DNA of 64,000 bases, taken from Enterobacter huaxiensis (GTDB lineage: Bacteria; Pseudomonadota; Gammaproteobacteria; Enterobacterales; Enterobacteriaceae). The notes under the pieces were generated by a model. The model was given only the letters and a program-made list of their open reading frames with translations. It made no database searches and was not told the DNA's origin. Where the stretch lies: NCBI RefSeq assembly GCF_003594935.2, contig NZ_CP043342.1:4216001-4280000 (forward strand), read 5' to 3'. This document shows, piece by piece, positions 7,571-16,272 of this stretch (position 1 is its first letter; each line of letters opens with the position of its first letter). The position numbers were made by a program, and so were the translations under genes.

Positions 7571-8881
7571 TTACGAGAATTTAAACGCGTCCGAAATATT
7601 CAACCGAGAGGCACGCAGGGCGGGCAGTACCGAGGCGCCGGCTGCCGTTAATATGGGCAGTACCAGCGTTATCCAGTTAAGCGCCAGCGTGTCCGTTTTA
7701 ATAAATGCCGTATATCCCTGGGATTGTCCCGGTGACGGTGGCATGGGGATCCCCTGAATATTAATGACCGTCGCAATGGCGTAACCGATCGCAAGGCTCC
7801 CGGCGGCCCCCATAATGCCGGTGAAAATACCCTCTAATAAAAAAAGTCGCGTGACGTGCAGCGGTTTTAAGCCAATTGCCCTCAGCGTGGTTATTTCCCG
7901 GGTGCGCTCAATAATGTTCATCGTCATGGCATTGCTAATCATGAAGATGACGATCAGGCTGACGATGAGCTTAATAAAGAAATAGATCCCGGAGAGTAAC
8001 CCTTCAACCTGCTGATAAAACAGCGAGACCTCTTTCCAGTCCTTTACGATCAGCGGCAAATTGTGTTGGGAAATAAACAGACGCAGCCTGTCGCAGAATG
8101 CTGCCGTATCATCCTCATTGAGCAGGATCAGGATTTTGCTGACGCCGTCGGTTCCCATCATACGCTGCGCGGTAGCAAGCGGGATTTTCATTGCCACATC
8201 GTCGTAATCCTTGATCCCTGACTGAAACACGCCGCGCAGCTTAAGGGATAGTGCGCCCTGCCCGCCCTGGGCGTTAACCACCAGTACGTCCAGCCAGTCG
8301 TCGTAATGAGCATTAAGCGTTTTCGCCAGCCCGCTGCCGAGAGTAATTTCATTGGTTTTTACCCGCGAAAGATCGCTGCCGGAAATAAGCTTATCAAACG
8401 CGCCCAGTTTTAAAGCCGGTAATGGCTCCACGCCGAGGGCGGAAAAATAGCTCGAGGTTTCGCTTTCGTACTGCGAAATCACCCCAGAGAACTCCAGCTG
8501 TCCGGAAAGAGTTGAGATTGACTTCGCCAGTTCCGGTTCGCTGAGGATCGCCTTTTTCAACGCCTGATAGTCGTTGATAAGGCTTTTGTTTTTATTTGAC
8601 GTCTCAAAATAGTTATTTTTGTAGATCTGAACATGCCCAACGTTGGTTCGAATAGTTTGCTCTTTCAGGATCCAGAATGAGTAATCGATAAAACCGCCGT
8701 ACAGAAATATCGATATCCCCCCCAGCATAATCGCGGCAAGGGTAGAAAACGATCGCCGCTTGTGACGGAAGAGGTTTAAAAAAGCGAACTTCACGTCTCG
8801 CGAGCGATATATTGCACACCACGCCACAAAAAGCAGAATGCCGATTACAACCACAGTGGCTAAAACCATTTGCCAGACCAT
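7571..8881 (-). CDS. ABC transporter permease, FtsX/LolCE-MacB type
   Basis: The 436-residue permease has an N-terminal membrane helix (about 4-23) followed by the classic FtsX arrangement: a helix near 46-66, a large periplasmic domain to about residue 290, and three C-terminal helices around 295-320, 350-375 and 395-420. The segment MTMNIIERTREITTLRAIG is the hallmark of LolC/LolE/MacB permeases. These proteins extract lipoproteins or amphipathic compounds from the inner membrane using energy from a LolD-like ATPase, which is encoded 650 bp upstream in the same operon. Only one permease is present, so a homodimer is expected. Confidence 0.88.
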   Translation of the reverse strand: MVWQMVLATVVVIGILLFVAWCAIYRSRDVKFAFLNLFRHKRRSFSTLAAIMLGGISIFLYGGFIDYSFWILKEQTIRTNVGHVQIYKNNYFETSNKNKSLINDYQALKKAILSEPELAKSISTLSGQLEFSGVISQYESETSSYFSALGVEPLPALKLGAFDKLISGSDLSRVKTNEITLGSGLAKTLNAHYDDWLDVLVVNAQGGQGALSLKLRGVFQSGIKDYDDVAMKIPLATAQRMMGTDGVSKILILLNEDDTAAFCDRLRLFISQHNLPLIVKDWKEVSLFYQQVEGLLSGIYFFIKLIVSLIVIFMISNAMTMNIIERTREITTLRAIGLKPLHVTRLFLLEGIFTGIMGAAGSLAIGYAIATVINIQGIPMPPSPGQSQGYTAFIKTDTLALNWITLVLPILTAAGASVLPALRASRLNISDAFKFS

Positions 8882-9529
8882 TTATTTCCCTTTCACCAGT
8901 GGTAACACTATCTGAGTGACTTCGGTCATATCCCATTCCGGTGCGCTACCGGACTCCAGCGCCGCGGCCGCGTCGGGATCCTGTTTTTTAATTTCCGACA
9001 GCAACGTCTTTGCCTGCTGGGAACGTTTACAGCTCAGCAGCGCGCGATAGCGCATCCCTTTGATATGCTCCACCAGCCCCACGCTGAAGCCCTGGGCGTT
9101 ATTCAACATCAAAGCGGTATCGTTGAGCGTGATGACGCAACGCCCTAAATCAGACGCCAGCCATGCATCAACCCGTGCGCGCAGATAACGGATTTTCGGG
9201 TCGTCTTCGTGAAGCTCAACCGCCTCATCAAGATAGAAAAAACCGGTCTTCGCGTATTCTGACGCCCGAATGAGATCGCTGGCCGTCAGAAAATAATCGG
9301 CCTGGCGGAGCATGCCGTAGGCGTAAAACACCAGCGAAAGGGGATTGTCGCTGCGGCTGTACTCCTGAAACAGCGACTGAGTGACCTCGGCCAACGCCGC
9401 GGGCTGGGTCGGAAACCCGTGCTGAATGACCCGTTCCGCCACGGGGATCGTTGACGCCCGGACGGTTCCGCCGTACAGCAGGTAAAGCACGCATCCACAA
9501 AGCAGAAAAAAATTATGTTTGCGAATCAT
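8882..9529 (-). CDS. Exported helical-repeat (TPR-like) protein
   Basis: The 215-residue protein has an N-terminal hydrophobic signal (about residues 7-25, ending TVRAS). A helical body follows with repeated pairs such as NPLSLVFYAYGMLRQADYF, IRASEYAKTGFFYLDEAVEL and DDPKIRYLRARVDAWLASDL, typical of tetratricopeptide-like repeats. Its start overlaps the end of the ATPase gene by 17 bp and its stop abuts the permease start, so it is translationally coupled to the ABC transporter. A periplasmic adaptor role is likely. I know no named family for it. Confidence 0.65.
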   Translation of the reverse strand: MIRKHNFFLLCGCVLYLLYGGTVRASTIPVAERVIQHGFPTQPAALAEVTQSLFQEYSRSDNPLSLVFYAYGMLRQADYFLTASDLIRASEYAKTGFFYLDEAVELHEDDPKIRYLRARVDAWLASDLGRCVITLNDTALMLNNAQGFSVGLVEHIKGMRYRALLSCKRSQQAKTLLSEIKKQDPDAAAALESGSAPEWDMTEVTQIVLPLVKGK

Positions 9530-10220
9530 GAACTAAGGCTCCGTCTTTGATTTCAACCACGCGCCGCGCGCGCGCTTTTAGCTGGCTCGAGTGCGTGGAG
9601 ATGATAAAAGTGGTCCGGGTCTCCTGATTGATTTTCAGCAGCAGATCCAGAATGGCTTCTCCCGTTCCCAAATCGAGATTGCCTGTCGGCTCATCGGCGA
9701 TGACAATCTGCGGCTCGTGCGCCAGCGCTCTGGCGATGGCTACCCGCTGCTGCTGCCCACCGGAAAGTTGTCCCGGCTTACGATCCGTAAACGCGGCCAG
9801 ACCGACGCTGTCGATAAAGTGCAGCGCCCGTGCTTTCGCCTCGCTTTTCGTGATGTGTCCATTCAGCACCAGGGGAAAATAGACGTTATCAAAGACGTTG
9901 AGTACGGGGATTAAATTAAAAAACTGAAAGATAAAGCCTAAATGCTTCCCGCGGATCGCAGAAAGCTGCTCTTCACTCAGATTATTCAGCAATTTATTCA
10001 GGAACAGCACGGTGCCGCCACTGGGTTTATCAATGCCTGATAAAATATTCAGCAGCGTGCTTTTACCGCTGCCGGATGGCCCGCACAGGGCCAGAAATTC
10101 CCCTTTCGCAACGTCGAGGCTAATATTTTTTAATGCGTCAACTTTTCCGTCACCCTCGCCATAGTGCTTATAGATATTATTTAACGAGAGCATGGGCAGC
10201 TCTTTTATTATTTTGCTCAT
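9513..10220 (-). CDS. ABC transporter ATPase, LolD/MacB type
   Basis: The ATPase has Walker A (CGPSGSGKST), the signature LSGGQQQRVAIARAL, Walker B followed by DEPTGNLD, and the switch His in IISTHSSQLKARA. It belongs to the LolD/MacB/FtsE group that partners FtsX-type permeases. The longest frame opens at 10277 but would run 47 bp into the preceding gene. I prefer ATG at 10220 (MSKIIKELPMLSL), or ATG at 10196, which has AAGAG at good spacing. It powers the permease encoded two genes downstream, probably lifting a lipid or lipidated product out of the inner membrane. Confidence 0.88.
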   Translation of the reverse strand: MSKIIKELPMLSLNNIYKHYGEGDGKVDALKNISLDVAKGEFLALCGPSGSGKSTLLNILSGIDKPSGGTVLFLNKLLNNLSEEQLSAIRGKHLGFIFQFFNLIPVLNVFDNVYFPLVLNGHITKSEAKARALHFIDSVGLAAFTDRKPGQLSGGQQQRVAIARALAHEPQIVIADEPTGNLDLGTGEAILDLLLKINQETRTTFIISTHSSQLKARARRVVEIKDGALVHDSQT

Positions 10221-10230
10221 AGCGTTGCCG

Positions 10231-11193
10231 TTAATCCCTGCCATAGTCGATGTCGAAATAGCTGTACCCCAGCACATTGTCCGGGACGACTGTTCTCAGG
10301 TTTCCTGCTGTAGAGGCGTGCTGCTTTACCCACGCGAAGCTCAGTGCAGGCGTCAAACACCCGCTGGCACCGTAGGTCTCCGCCAGGTTAAGGATATTTT
10401 CTTCAGGCACTGCCGATCGCTGCAGCAGATCGTTGCGCACGCCCGCATAGGCAATGCGTCCCCCCTCCCGCGTATTTTCGAGGGTTTCCGCCATCAGATA
10501 TTGCCCGCCACTCACCTTTATTGCGCTTTCCTGGCTGCTGAAAATGAAACAGCCGGTACGTTCAACGGTTAAATTGACGTTATCCGCCTTACCGCGCCGA
10601 TTTTCTCTGCCGCTAAGAGGACGATCCTCGTCAGAAAACACCAGGATTGGGATCGCCCGATATGCGGCGCAGATGACCACGTAATCAAACACATCCCAGC
10701 TCAGATAATCCTTCGCCAGCGAGACAGCCTGCATAAAGCCCTGCTTCTCACCGCGAATTTTGCAGGTGGGTCCGTTAATAGCGAACTTTTTGACCAGATT
10801 TTTTGGCAGCGTATCTATCGCCGAAATATGCAGGGCGCTGGCTATATTCTCAAACGGCCCCGACTCGCCCCAGGAATCGACGTAGATAAACGCCGTCCGG
10901 CGCTTCAATAATCTCATGCGCTCCTTGGCGGCCAGCGCCAGCAGCGCCTCATCCGCAGACAGCTCCATGGCCTCGAGGTATTTTTGATACTGAGGATTTC
11001 GGATCATCTCTCCGGCATACCGCCCAGCCTCGGTGCCAAAACGCTTCAGGCCCCAGCCGTTAACATGGGAAGACTTCAGCGATTTATTGTATAAATGCGC
11101 CTCCCAGGCATTCAGCCAGCTTGGCTGGTAGAAATAAAATGTCTCTTCTGGCTCAATCAATGAAAATGACGATAAATACATAGGCTTTTCCAT
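10231..11193 (-). CDS. Degenerate ketosynthase-like (thiolase-fold) protein
   Basis: The 320-residue protein resembles the N-terminal half of beta-ketoacyl synthases. INGPTCKIRGEKQGFMQAVSL and VVICAAYRA occupy the place of the strand-helix that normally carries the nucleophilic Cys, but that position has no Cys here (around residues 147-150). The usual His motifs are absent or unrecognisable. It probably lacks condensing activity and may be a chain-length-factor-like partner or scaffold for the ketosynthase encoded 6 bp upstream. Family assignment is by eye and moderate; a profile search against ketosynthase families would settle it. Confidence 0.5.
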   Translation of the reverse strand: MEKPMYLSSFSLIEPEETFYFYQPSWLNAWEAHLYNKSLKSSHVNGWGLKRFGTEAGRYAGEMIRNPQYQKYLEAMELSADEALLALAAKERMRLLKRRTAFIYVDSWGESGPFENIASALHISAIDTLPKNLVKKFAINGPTCKIRGEKQGFMQAVSLAKDYLSWDVFDYVVICAAYRAIPILVFSDEDRPLSGRENRRGKADNVNLTVERTGCFIFSSQESAIKVSGGQYLMAETLENTREGGRIAYAGVRNDLLQRSAVPEENILNLAETYGASGCLTPALSFAWVKQHASTAGNLRTVVPDNVLGYSYFDIDYGRD

Positions 11194-11199
11194 AAACGT

Positions 11200-12417
11200 C
11201 TACCGCCCTGAATTCGTATCAGACATCACAACGCCAATAACGGAACCATCCACCCCAATCCCCATTTTCAGCAGATGAGCGCGCGCGTGGTGCGTTGCCT
11301 CGCGATTAACCCATACCTGCTGCGCGATGGTTTCAATAATGGCGTCGCCGGCGACGGGAGAAATAATTTCCCGCTGGGACAACGTATGATGCCCAATTAT
11401 TAAATCAATAATTCCCGAGCCGGTGGCGGTATAGCCAATCTGACCTTTATAGGCGAGAACGGGAATTAACGTCCCTTCGCTAAATATCACGATGGCTTTC
11501 GCTTCGGCTTTATCGCTAATGGACGATCCGTTGCCGTGAGGAATAATCGCGCACAGATCGCCCGCGGCAATTTCCGCTTTTTCGACCGCTTGCTGCATTA
11601 CTTTCACGATACTGGTGCTAAGCCATGAACTGTCATTACTTCTGCCCGCGCTGATTTGCATATAGGAGGTTTGTAAGCGTATTCCACCGCTACGCTGGCG
11701 CGCGCGCCGGTGGCGTGCGCTTTCAAGTAGCAGAACGCTAAATCCTTCAGCAAATAAGACCCCTTTACTGTGCTCGCCAAAGGGCTGTACGGGATCGCTA
11801 TCCAGCATGGACTGAGTACTGAGAAACCAGAGATCCTGCGTTTTAATTTTGGAACAGTTGACCACCAGCACCAGATCGACACCATTATGCTCGATGGCCT
11901 GACAGCCGAAATGTATCGCCGTCAGCGACGAGTTGCTGGTGCAGTTCAGATTCGGTGGCAAATAGCGCAGCCGATACTGCCGGGCAAGGTCGCCAGCCAG
12001 ACGATCCTGCGACATATTCTCAACGTGCAGCTGCATTAATGATGTTGAAAGATGAATATCCTCAACATCATTTTTGTTATAGAAGCTTTTGAACGCCATA
12101 CCGTCGACCCGCGGGCCGATACCGGTCAAATAAACCCGTACGTTACTTCCGGCGAGGCAGCGCGCCTCCAGCTCAGCCTGCCCGAGAGCATCATCGATCA
12201 GGCGAAGGAGCAGATCGAATGCGCTATCATCCGTACGATCCAGCGTGGCCACCTTGATATTCCGGGTAAATCCACACTTTATTGCCTCGTCGTCAGACCT
12301 GAACCAGCCTTTTGTTTCAACGCGCCTTCCCTGCTTCAGGTTGTGAATAAGCTGAGGGCTGTCTTCGGCAAAGGGTAAACAGGAACTGAACCCCGAAATG
12401 ATAGCGGCATTGTCCAC
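11200..12417 (-). CDS. Beta-ketoacyl synthase with altered third catalytic residue
   Basis: This 405-residue ketosynthase keeps the nucleophile (Cys159 in NLNCTSNSSLTA) and the first catalytic His (His294 in IPHGNGSSISD). The third motif, normally KxxxGH, reads KGQIGYTATGSG, with Tyr329 in place of His. Standard KAS I/II enzymes use Cys-His-His to condense malonyl-ACP with an acyl chain. Loss of one His should change decarboxylation chemistry, so it may act as an acyl-transferring or non-decarboxylating variant. It is 4 bp downstream of the fused ketosynthase gene. Confidence 0.8.
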   Translation of the reverse strand: MDNAAIISGFSSCLPFAEDSPQLIHNLKQGRRVETKGWFRSDDEAIKCGFTRNIKVATLDRTDDSAFDLLLRLIDDALGQAELEARCLAGSNVRVYLTGIGPRVDGMAFKSFYNKNDVEDIHLSTSLMQLHVENMSQDRLAGDLARQYRLRYLPPNLNCTSNSSLTAIHFGCQAIEHNGVDLVLVVNCSKIKTQDLWFLSTQSMLDSDPVQPFGEHSKGVLFAEGFSVLLLESARHRRARQRSGGIRLQTSYMQISAGRSNDSSWLSTSIVKVMQQAVEKAEIAAGDLCAIIPHGNGSSISDKAEAKAIVIFSEGTLIPVLAYKGQIGYTATGSGIIDLIIGHHTLSQREIISPVAGDAIIETIAQQVWVNREATHHARAHLLKMGIGVDGSVIGVVMSDTNSGR

Positions 12418-12421
12418 AATA

Positions 12422-14980
12422 TTATCCTTTAATCACAAACGCGTAATAGTTCCCGCCTTCCGTCGCCCCCACGAGTAATACCTGCCTGAGCGCCAGCCGC
12501 AGCGGTTCTCGCACAAAGTTGATTCGTGAATCGAAAAATTCGCGGGTATGTGGAATAGCGGGAACGGCCTGCTTTTTAAAGCAGTCAATAATGACCATCA
12601 GATTGAGTAAACCGGCTGCGGATGCGACAAACCCAAAGCAGGCGTTGTAATTAACGACCGGCACATCCGGCTTCGCGTCGGCAAAGATTGTATGAATAGC
12701 ATCGATTTCAACGTGCGAGCTGTCGGGGCTGCCGTTGCTCGTGCCGCAAACAAGGTCAATGTCCTGGGCTTCAACACCGGCATCGGCCAGCGCGCGGGCA
12801 ATGGCAAGCGCCATTGAGGACGATTTTTCGCTGTGCATGGCGGCGTCAAAGTAGCTGTTGCTACAGGCTTTACCGTACCCGGCGACCTCCGCCAGCACCT
12901 CCGCCCCGCGCTCCTGCGCCCGCTGCGGATCTTCCAGCAGCAGCATGCAGGCCCCTTCACCCGGCACATAGCCTTTCGCGGCTTTACCGTAGACCTGATA
13001 ATCATCCGCGCTGGAGGTCATCTGGAGCTTTTGCGTCACCGCATTCATGTACATCGACATCGACGGAAAATACTCATCCGCCCCACCCACCAGCACCTGC
13101 GGCTGCAGGTTCTGACGCACGATTTCATAGCCGTAGGTTAATGCCCCCAGCGCCGCGTTCTCGCCGGTGGCAAGCGTGGTGGTGTACCCCTTGATCCCTT
13201 CGGAAATGCCGCAGAAGGTCGGAATCGCATTCATCAGCGAACCGGGAAACTCAGAGGTCCTGACCTTACGAGGGTCTGGTTTCAGGCTTTGCAGGTATTT
13301 GTAGGTCGTCTCCTGCGGGCCGCTGGACATCCCCATCACCAGGCCCAGCGCATCGCCATCACGCTTGATTTTGCGCTTCGCCTGCTCCAGCGCTTCGGAC
13401 AGTGCAATCAGCGCAAAGGTGCCGCCACGGGTCGCTTTACGTGGGTCAAAGCGGCGCAAGTGTTTGCGCGGCTCCAGATCCGTCACCTGGAAGGTTTTGA
13501 ACTGCGCGTTCTCCTCCGGGCGCGGCGCGGCATCCAGGCTGAACGCATCACCAAACAGCAATTCAAACTGATGGGTCTCTTCCAGCACCGTCAGCAGCGC
13601 TTTTGCCTCTTCGAGTGTGTCTTCCGGGAAAGTCACCTCGCCCAGCGCAACGGTATGATTGCGCGCCCAGACGCTATCCAGGATCGCATTAACAGTATGC
13701 CCAATCGCCGACACCGCGCCGGTACCGGTAATGGCAACCCGCTTCTGCTCAAAGCTGCTGACCGGAACGGAACCGGGTTCCATGCTCACGATCAGGCTGC
13801 AGTTATTTCCGCCGAAGGCATAGTTGTTCTTCATGAAGAGGTTAATCTTTTGCTCGCGGAACGCGTTAGGCACGTAGTCCAGATCGCAGTTCGGACGCGC
13901 CGCGGTGAAGTTCAGGGTAGGCAAAATGTGGTTGTCGGGCAGCGTCACCAGGCAGGCGATGAGCTCGACGATGCCCGCTGCACCAATGTTGTGGCCAAAA
14001 TAGGATTTGGTCGAACTCACCGGCGGCACCGGATGGCCTGCAAAGACTTTTTTCATCGCCAGCGTTTCAATACGGTCGTTGGCTTCGGTCCCGGTACCGT
14101 GGGCGTTTACATAGTCAATCCGATCGGGAGTGATACCCGCATTTTCCATGGCTTTGAGCATGACCTGCACGGCGCCGCTGGCGCGCGGATCGGGTCCGGT
14201 CTCATGGAAGGCATCGCAGGAGGTGGCATAAGAGAGGATCTCGCCGTAAATGGTGGCGCCACGCGCCACGGCGTGGTCATAGTCCTCAAGCAGCAGCGCC
14301 CCCGCGCCTTCACCAATAGACATGCCGGACTGGCCCGAAAACGGTGTACAGGCCTTCGGGTGCATGACGTTCAGCGCATAAAAACCGGCGAAGGTAGGCA
14401 GGTAGATAGGCTCAGTGCCGACCGCCAACATCGTTTTGTTTTTGCCGTTCTGGATATAGTCGAACGCCATGCCGACCGCATTCGGGCTGGCGGTACAGGC
14501 GGTAGCGACCAGCTCGACCCCGCCCTGCAAACCCAGCAGGGTCGATACGCTGGAACAACAGGAGGAAAAGCCGCCCGAAAAGAGCGCCTTGCGCAGGGAA
14601 AAATCGGCCAGGCGCTGCTCAAACAGCGGCAAAAATGCCTCTGTGCCGGCAGAAGAGACGCCAACAATTAAGCCGGTCTCTTTAAGCTGGGCTTTGTCAT
14701 CAACCAGCCCCGCCTGAATTAGCGCATCCTTGCCTACCTTATAAGCCCACAGCGCCGCATTATCGAGTGAGTCAATAATCTCATCCGGAAGTTCTGAATA
14801 ATCCATCTCATGCAGCACTTCAGCCGCTCTGGCATTTTCAAACCATGTTGAAAAGCGTTTGCTGTCAGCCACACCGTTGCGCTTATTCACTAAAGCGTCT
14901 TTAAAATCCCCAAGGTTATCAGCCAGAGAAGATAAGATGCCCATCCCGGTAATAACAACGCGTTTCCTGTTTGTTTTCAT
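12422..14980 (-). CDS. Fused ketosynthase–chain-length-factor-like protein (KS-CLF)
   Basis: The 852-residue protein contains two complete ketosynthase folds in tandem. The first (about 5-405) has the full triad: Cys162 in ATACTASPNAVG, His294 in NAHGTGTEAND and His330 in KSYFGHNIGAAG. The second (about 413-850) aligns throughout but lacks all three: Thr605 replaces Cys (TLATGENAALG), the HGTGT motif reads GTSNGSPDSSH, and KxxxGH reads NACFGF. This is the division of labour of type II polyketide and aryl-polyene systems (KS-alpha plus chain length factor), normally two separate genes. Here they are one polypeptide, so a fixed KS:CLF dimer is built in. It is probably the main condensing enzyme of the cluster and sets chain length. 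A 102-bp gap with a possible hairpin precedes it. Confidence 0.9.
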   Translation of the reverse strand: MKTNRKRVVITGMGILSSLADNLGDFKDALVNKRNGVADSKRFSTWFENARAAEVLHEMDYSELPDEIIDSLDNAALWAYKVGKDALIQAGLVDDKAQLKETGLIVGVSSAGTEAFLPLFEQRLADFSLRKALFSGGFSSCCSSVSTLLGLQGGVELVATACTASPNAVGMAFDYIQNGKNKTMLAVGTEPIYLPTFAGFYALNVMHPKACTPFSGQSGMSIGEGAGALLLEDYDHAVARGATIYGEILSYATSCDAFHETGPDPRASGAVQVMLKAMENAGITPDRIDYVNAHGTGTEANDRIETLAMKKVFAGHPVPPVSSTKSYFGHNIGAAGIVELIACLVTLPDNHILPTLNFTAARPNCDLDYVPNAFREQKINLFMKNNYAFGGNNCSLIVSMEPGSVPVSSFEQKRVAITGTGAVSAIGHTVNAILDSVWARNHTVALGEVTFPEDTLEEAKALLTVLEETHQFELLFGDAFSLDAAPRPEENAQFKTFQVTDLEPRKHLRRFDPRKATRGGTFALIALSEALEQAKRKIKRDGDALGLVMGMSSGPQETTYKYLQSLKPDPRKVRTSEFPGSLMNAIPTFCGISEGIKGYTTTLATGENAALGALTYGYEIVRQNLQPQVLVGGADEYFPSMSMYMNAVTQKLQMTSSADDYQVYGKAAKGYVPGEGACMLLLEDPQRAQERGAEVLAEVAGYGKACSNSYFDAAMHSEKSSSMALAIARALADAGVEAQDIDLVCGTSNGSPDSSHVEIDAIHTIFADAKPDVPVVNYNACFGFVASAAGLLNLMVIIDCFKKQAVPAIPHTREFFDSRINFVREPLRLALRQVLLVGATEGGNYYAFVIKG

Positions 14981-15009
14981 AATTCACCGTACCGCCGTGT
15001 ACAGATAAT

Positions 15010-15069
15010 AAAACAGTCAAAATGGAAAACAGGCGGAATTAGCACTGCTGATTACCCACCGACTGTTTT
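15010..15069 (-). terminator. Intercistronic long-loop hairpin, possible attenuator
   Basis: Nine-base arms AAAACAGTC (15010-15018) and GACTGTTTT (15061-15069) are separated by 42 bases in the 102-bp gap between the GcvT-like and KS-CLF genes. On the transcribed minus strand the second arm is followed by TTATTAT, so the structure could cause partial termination or RNA processing. The long loop makes this uncertain. Confidence 0.35.
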
Positions 15070-15082
15070 TATAAGGAATCAA

Positions 15083-16243
15083 TTACAATGCGCTTTTCGC
15101 TTTTGACGCATCAACAAAGCTGTGTTCAGTCGGATTAACCAGCATGCTCAGGTTATAAATAAAGGGCATGCTTTTAGTTCTGGCGACCACCGTTTCGGTA
15201 TCGGTTTGAAGGGTATAACCCGCAATATCGGACCAGGCATAGTCGCTTTCCAGCAGCGCCAGGGCAATAAAGCGCTGTAGCGCAGGCGAGAATACGGCAT
15301 TCACCACGTGCCCAATAGCCTGGCCGTCAACCAGCACGCTATCGCCCGCCGCGATCCCTGAGCAGGTCTCTTCGGCGATCATGCCAATCAGCCTGCGCGT
15401 ACCGGCCTGCTGAGACAGCGCCTGCACCGCTTCCTGCCCGACAAATCCTTCTTTGTCGTACTGGACGGCCCACTGCATCTGCAGCTCAACAGGGCTAAGG
15501 CTGTAGCCAGCAAACAGGCTCGCATCCCAGCCCGGGTTTTCGATACGCACGATTTTCTGATAGTCCAGGCCGCCGGTCTGCAGATGATATTTACCGCCCT
15601 GCTGTTGAAGCTGCCGCCACTGCTCAACCAACTTCTCCTCATGGCCGATAACCATGTACGCAAATTCGCCGTGTTTACCGCAGCGGAGCACCATCAGTTC
15701 ATCGTCGGTATTCATGTACTCGTAATACGGCAGGCCAATCACATCGAAGCCGTGAATTTCTGCCATCAGCTCCCAGGCGTACGGACCTTCGAGCAGAATC
15801 GCCCCCCAGCGCTGTTCGCGCATATCGCTAATTTCAGGGGTGTCCTGAATATCGAGTTCGTCTGATTTCTCCAGCAGCGCGGCCAGGCTGGCCATCAGCT
15901 CATCGGCGGGAATATTCTCCGACATAATGTAATACCCCTCTGAAGAACACAGGACGTATACATCACCGCGAATGGTGCCGTCGTCATTCAGAACCAGCGA
16001 GTAAATCGCCTGTTCATCGCGAATAATAGAGACATCGGCAGAGACCAGATAATTCACCAGAGCCCATGCATCATCCCCCATCACGCTGATGATGGACATA
16101 TGGGAATAATCCACGAGGAGAGCATTTTCGCGTACGGCTTTATATTCTACCATCGGGTCATGATAGGCTGCGGGCACGGAGTGATGGTTATAAACGCTCA
16201 TTACTGCGTTATTCTGCAAATGGAAGTCGTATAAAGACGTCAT
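15083..16243 (-). CDS. GcvT-like (aminomethyltransferase/folate-fold) protein
   Basis: The 386-residue protein follows the glycine-cleavage T-protein layout: MVEYKAVRENALLVDYSHMS near residues 30-50, AWALVNYLVSADVS near 59-72, then GTIRGDVYVL, and in the second half GLDYQKIVRIENPGWDASL and a C-terminal barrel domain. GcvT proteins bind tetrahydrofolate and transfer a one-carbon unit from a lipoyl- or carrier-bound substrate. No gcvH or gcvP is nearby, and the gene is flanked by ACP and ketosynthase genes. A one-carbon or demethylation/methylation step on an ACP-bound chain is therefore a reasonable guess but is not shown. Start ATG has AGGATC upstream. Confidence 0.8.
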   Translation of the reverse strand: MTSLYDFHLQNNAVMSVYNHHSVPAAYHDPMVEYKAVRENALLVDYSHMSIISVMGDDAWALVNYLVSADVSIIRDEQAIYSLVLNDDGTIRGDVYVLCSSEGYYIMSENIPADELMASLAALLEKSDELDIQDTPEISDMREQRWGAILLEGPYAWELMAEIHGFDVIGLPYYEYMNTDDELMVLRCGKHGEFAYMVIGHEEKLVEQWRQLQQQGGKYHLQTGGLDYQKIVRIENPGWDASLFAGYSLSPVELQMQWAVQYDKEGFVGQEAVQALSQQAGTRRLIGMIAEETCSGIAAGDSVLVDGQAIGHVVNAVFSPALQRFIALALLESDYAWSDIAGYTLQTDTETVVARTKSMPFIYNLSMLVNPTEHSFVDASKAKSAL

Positions 16244-16272
16244 AACGTGATCCTGTCAGTCAAAAGGGTGAA

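Noticed and set aside
13289..14671. 460-codon plus-strand frame opposite the KS-CLF gene
   Set aside because: The minus-strand protein has full ketosynthase motifs; the antisense frame has biased composition and no ribosome binding site.
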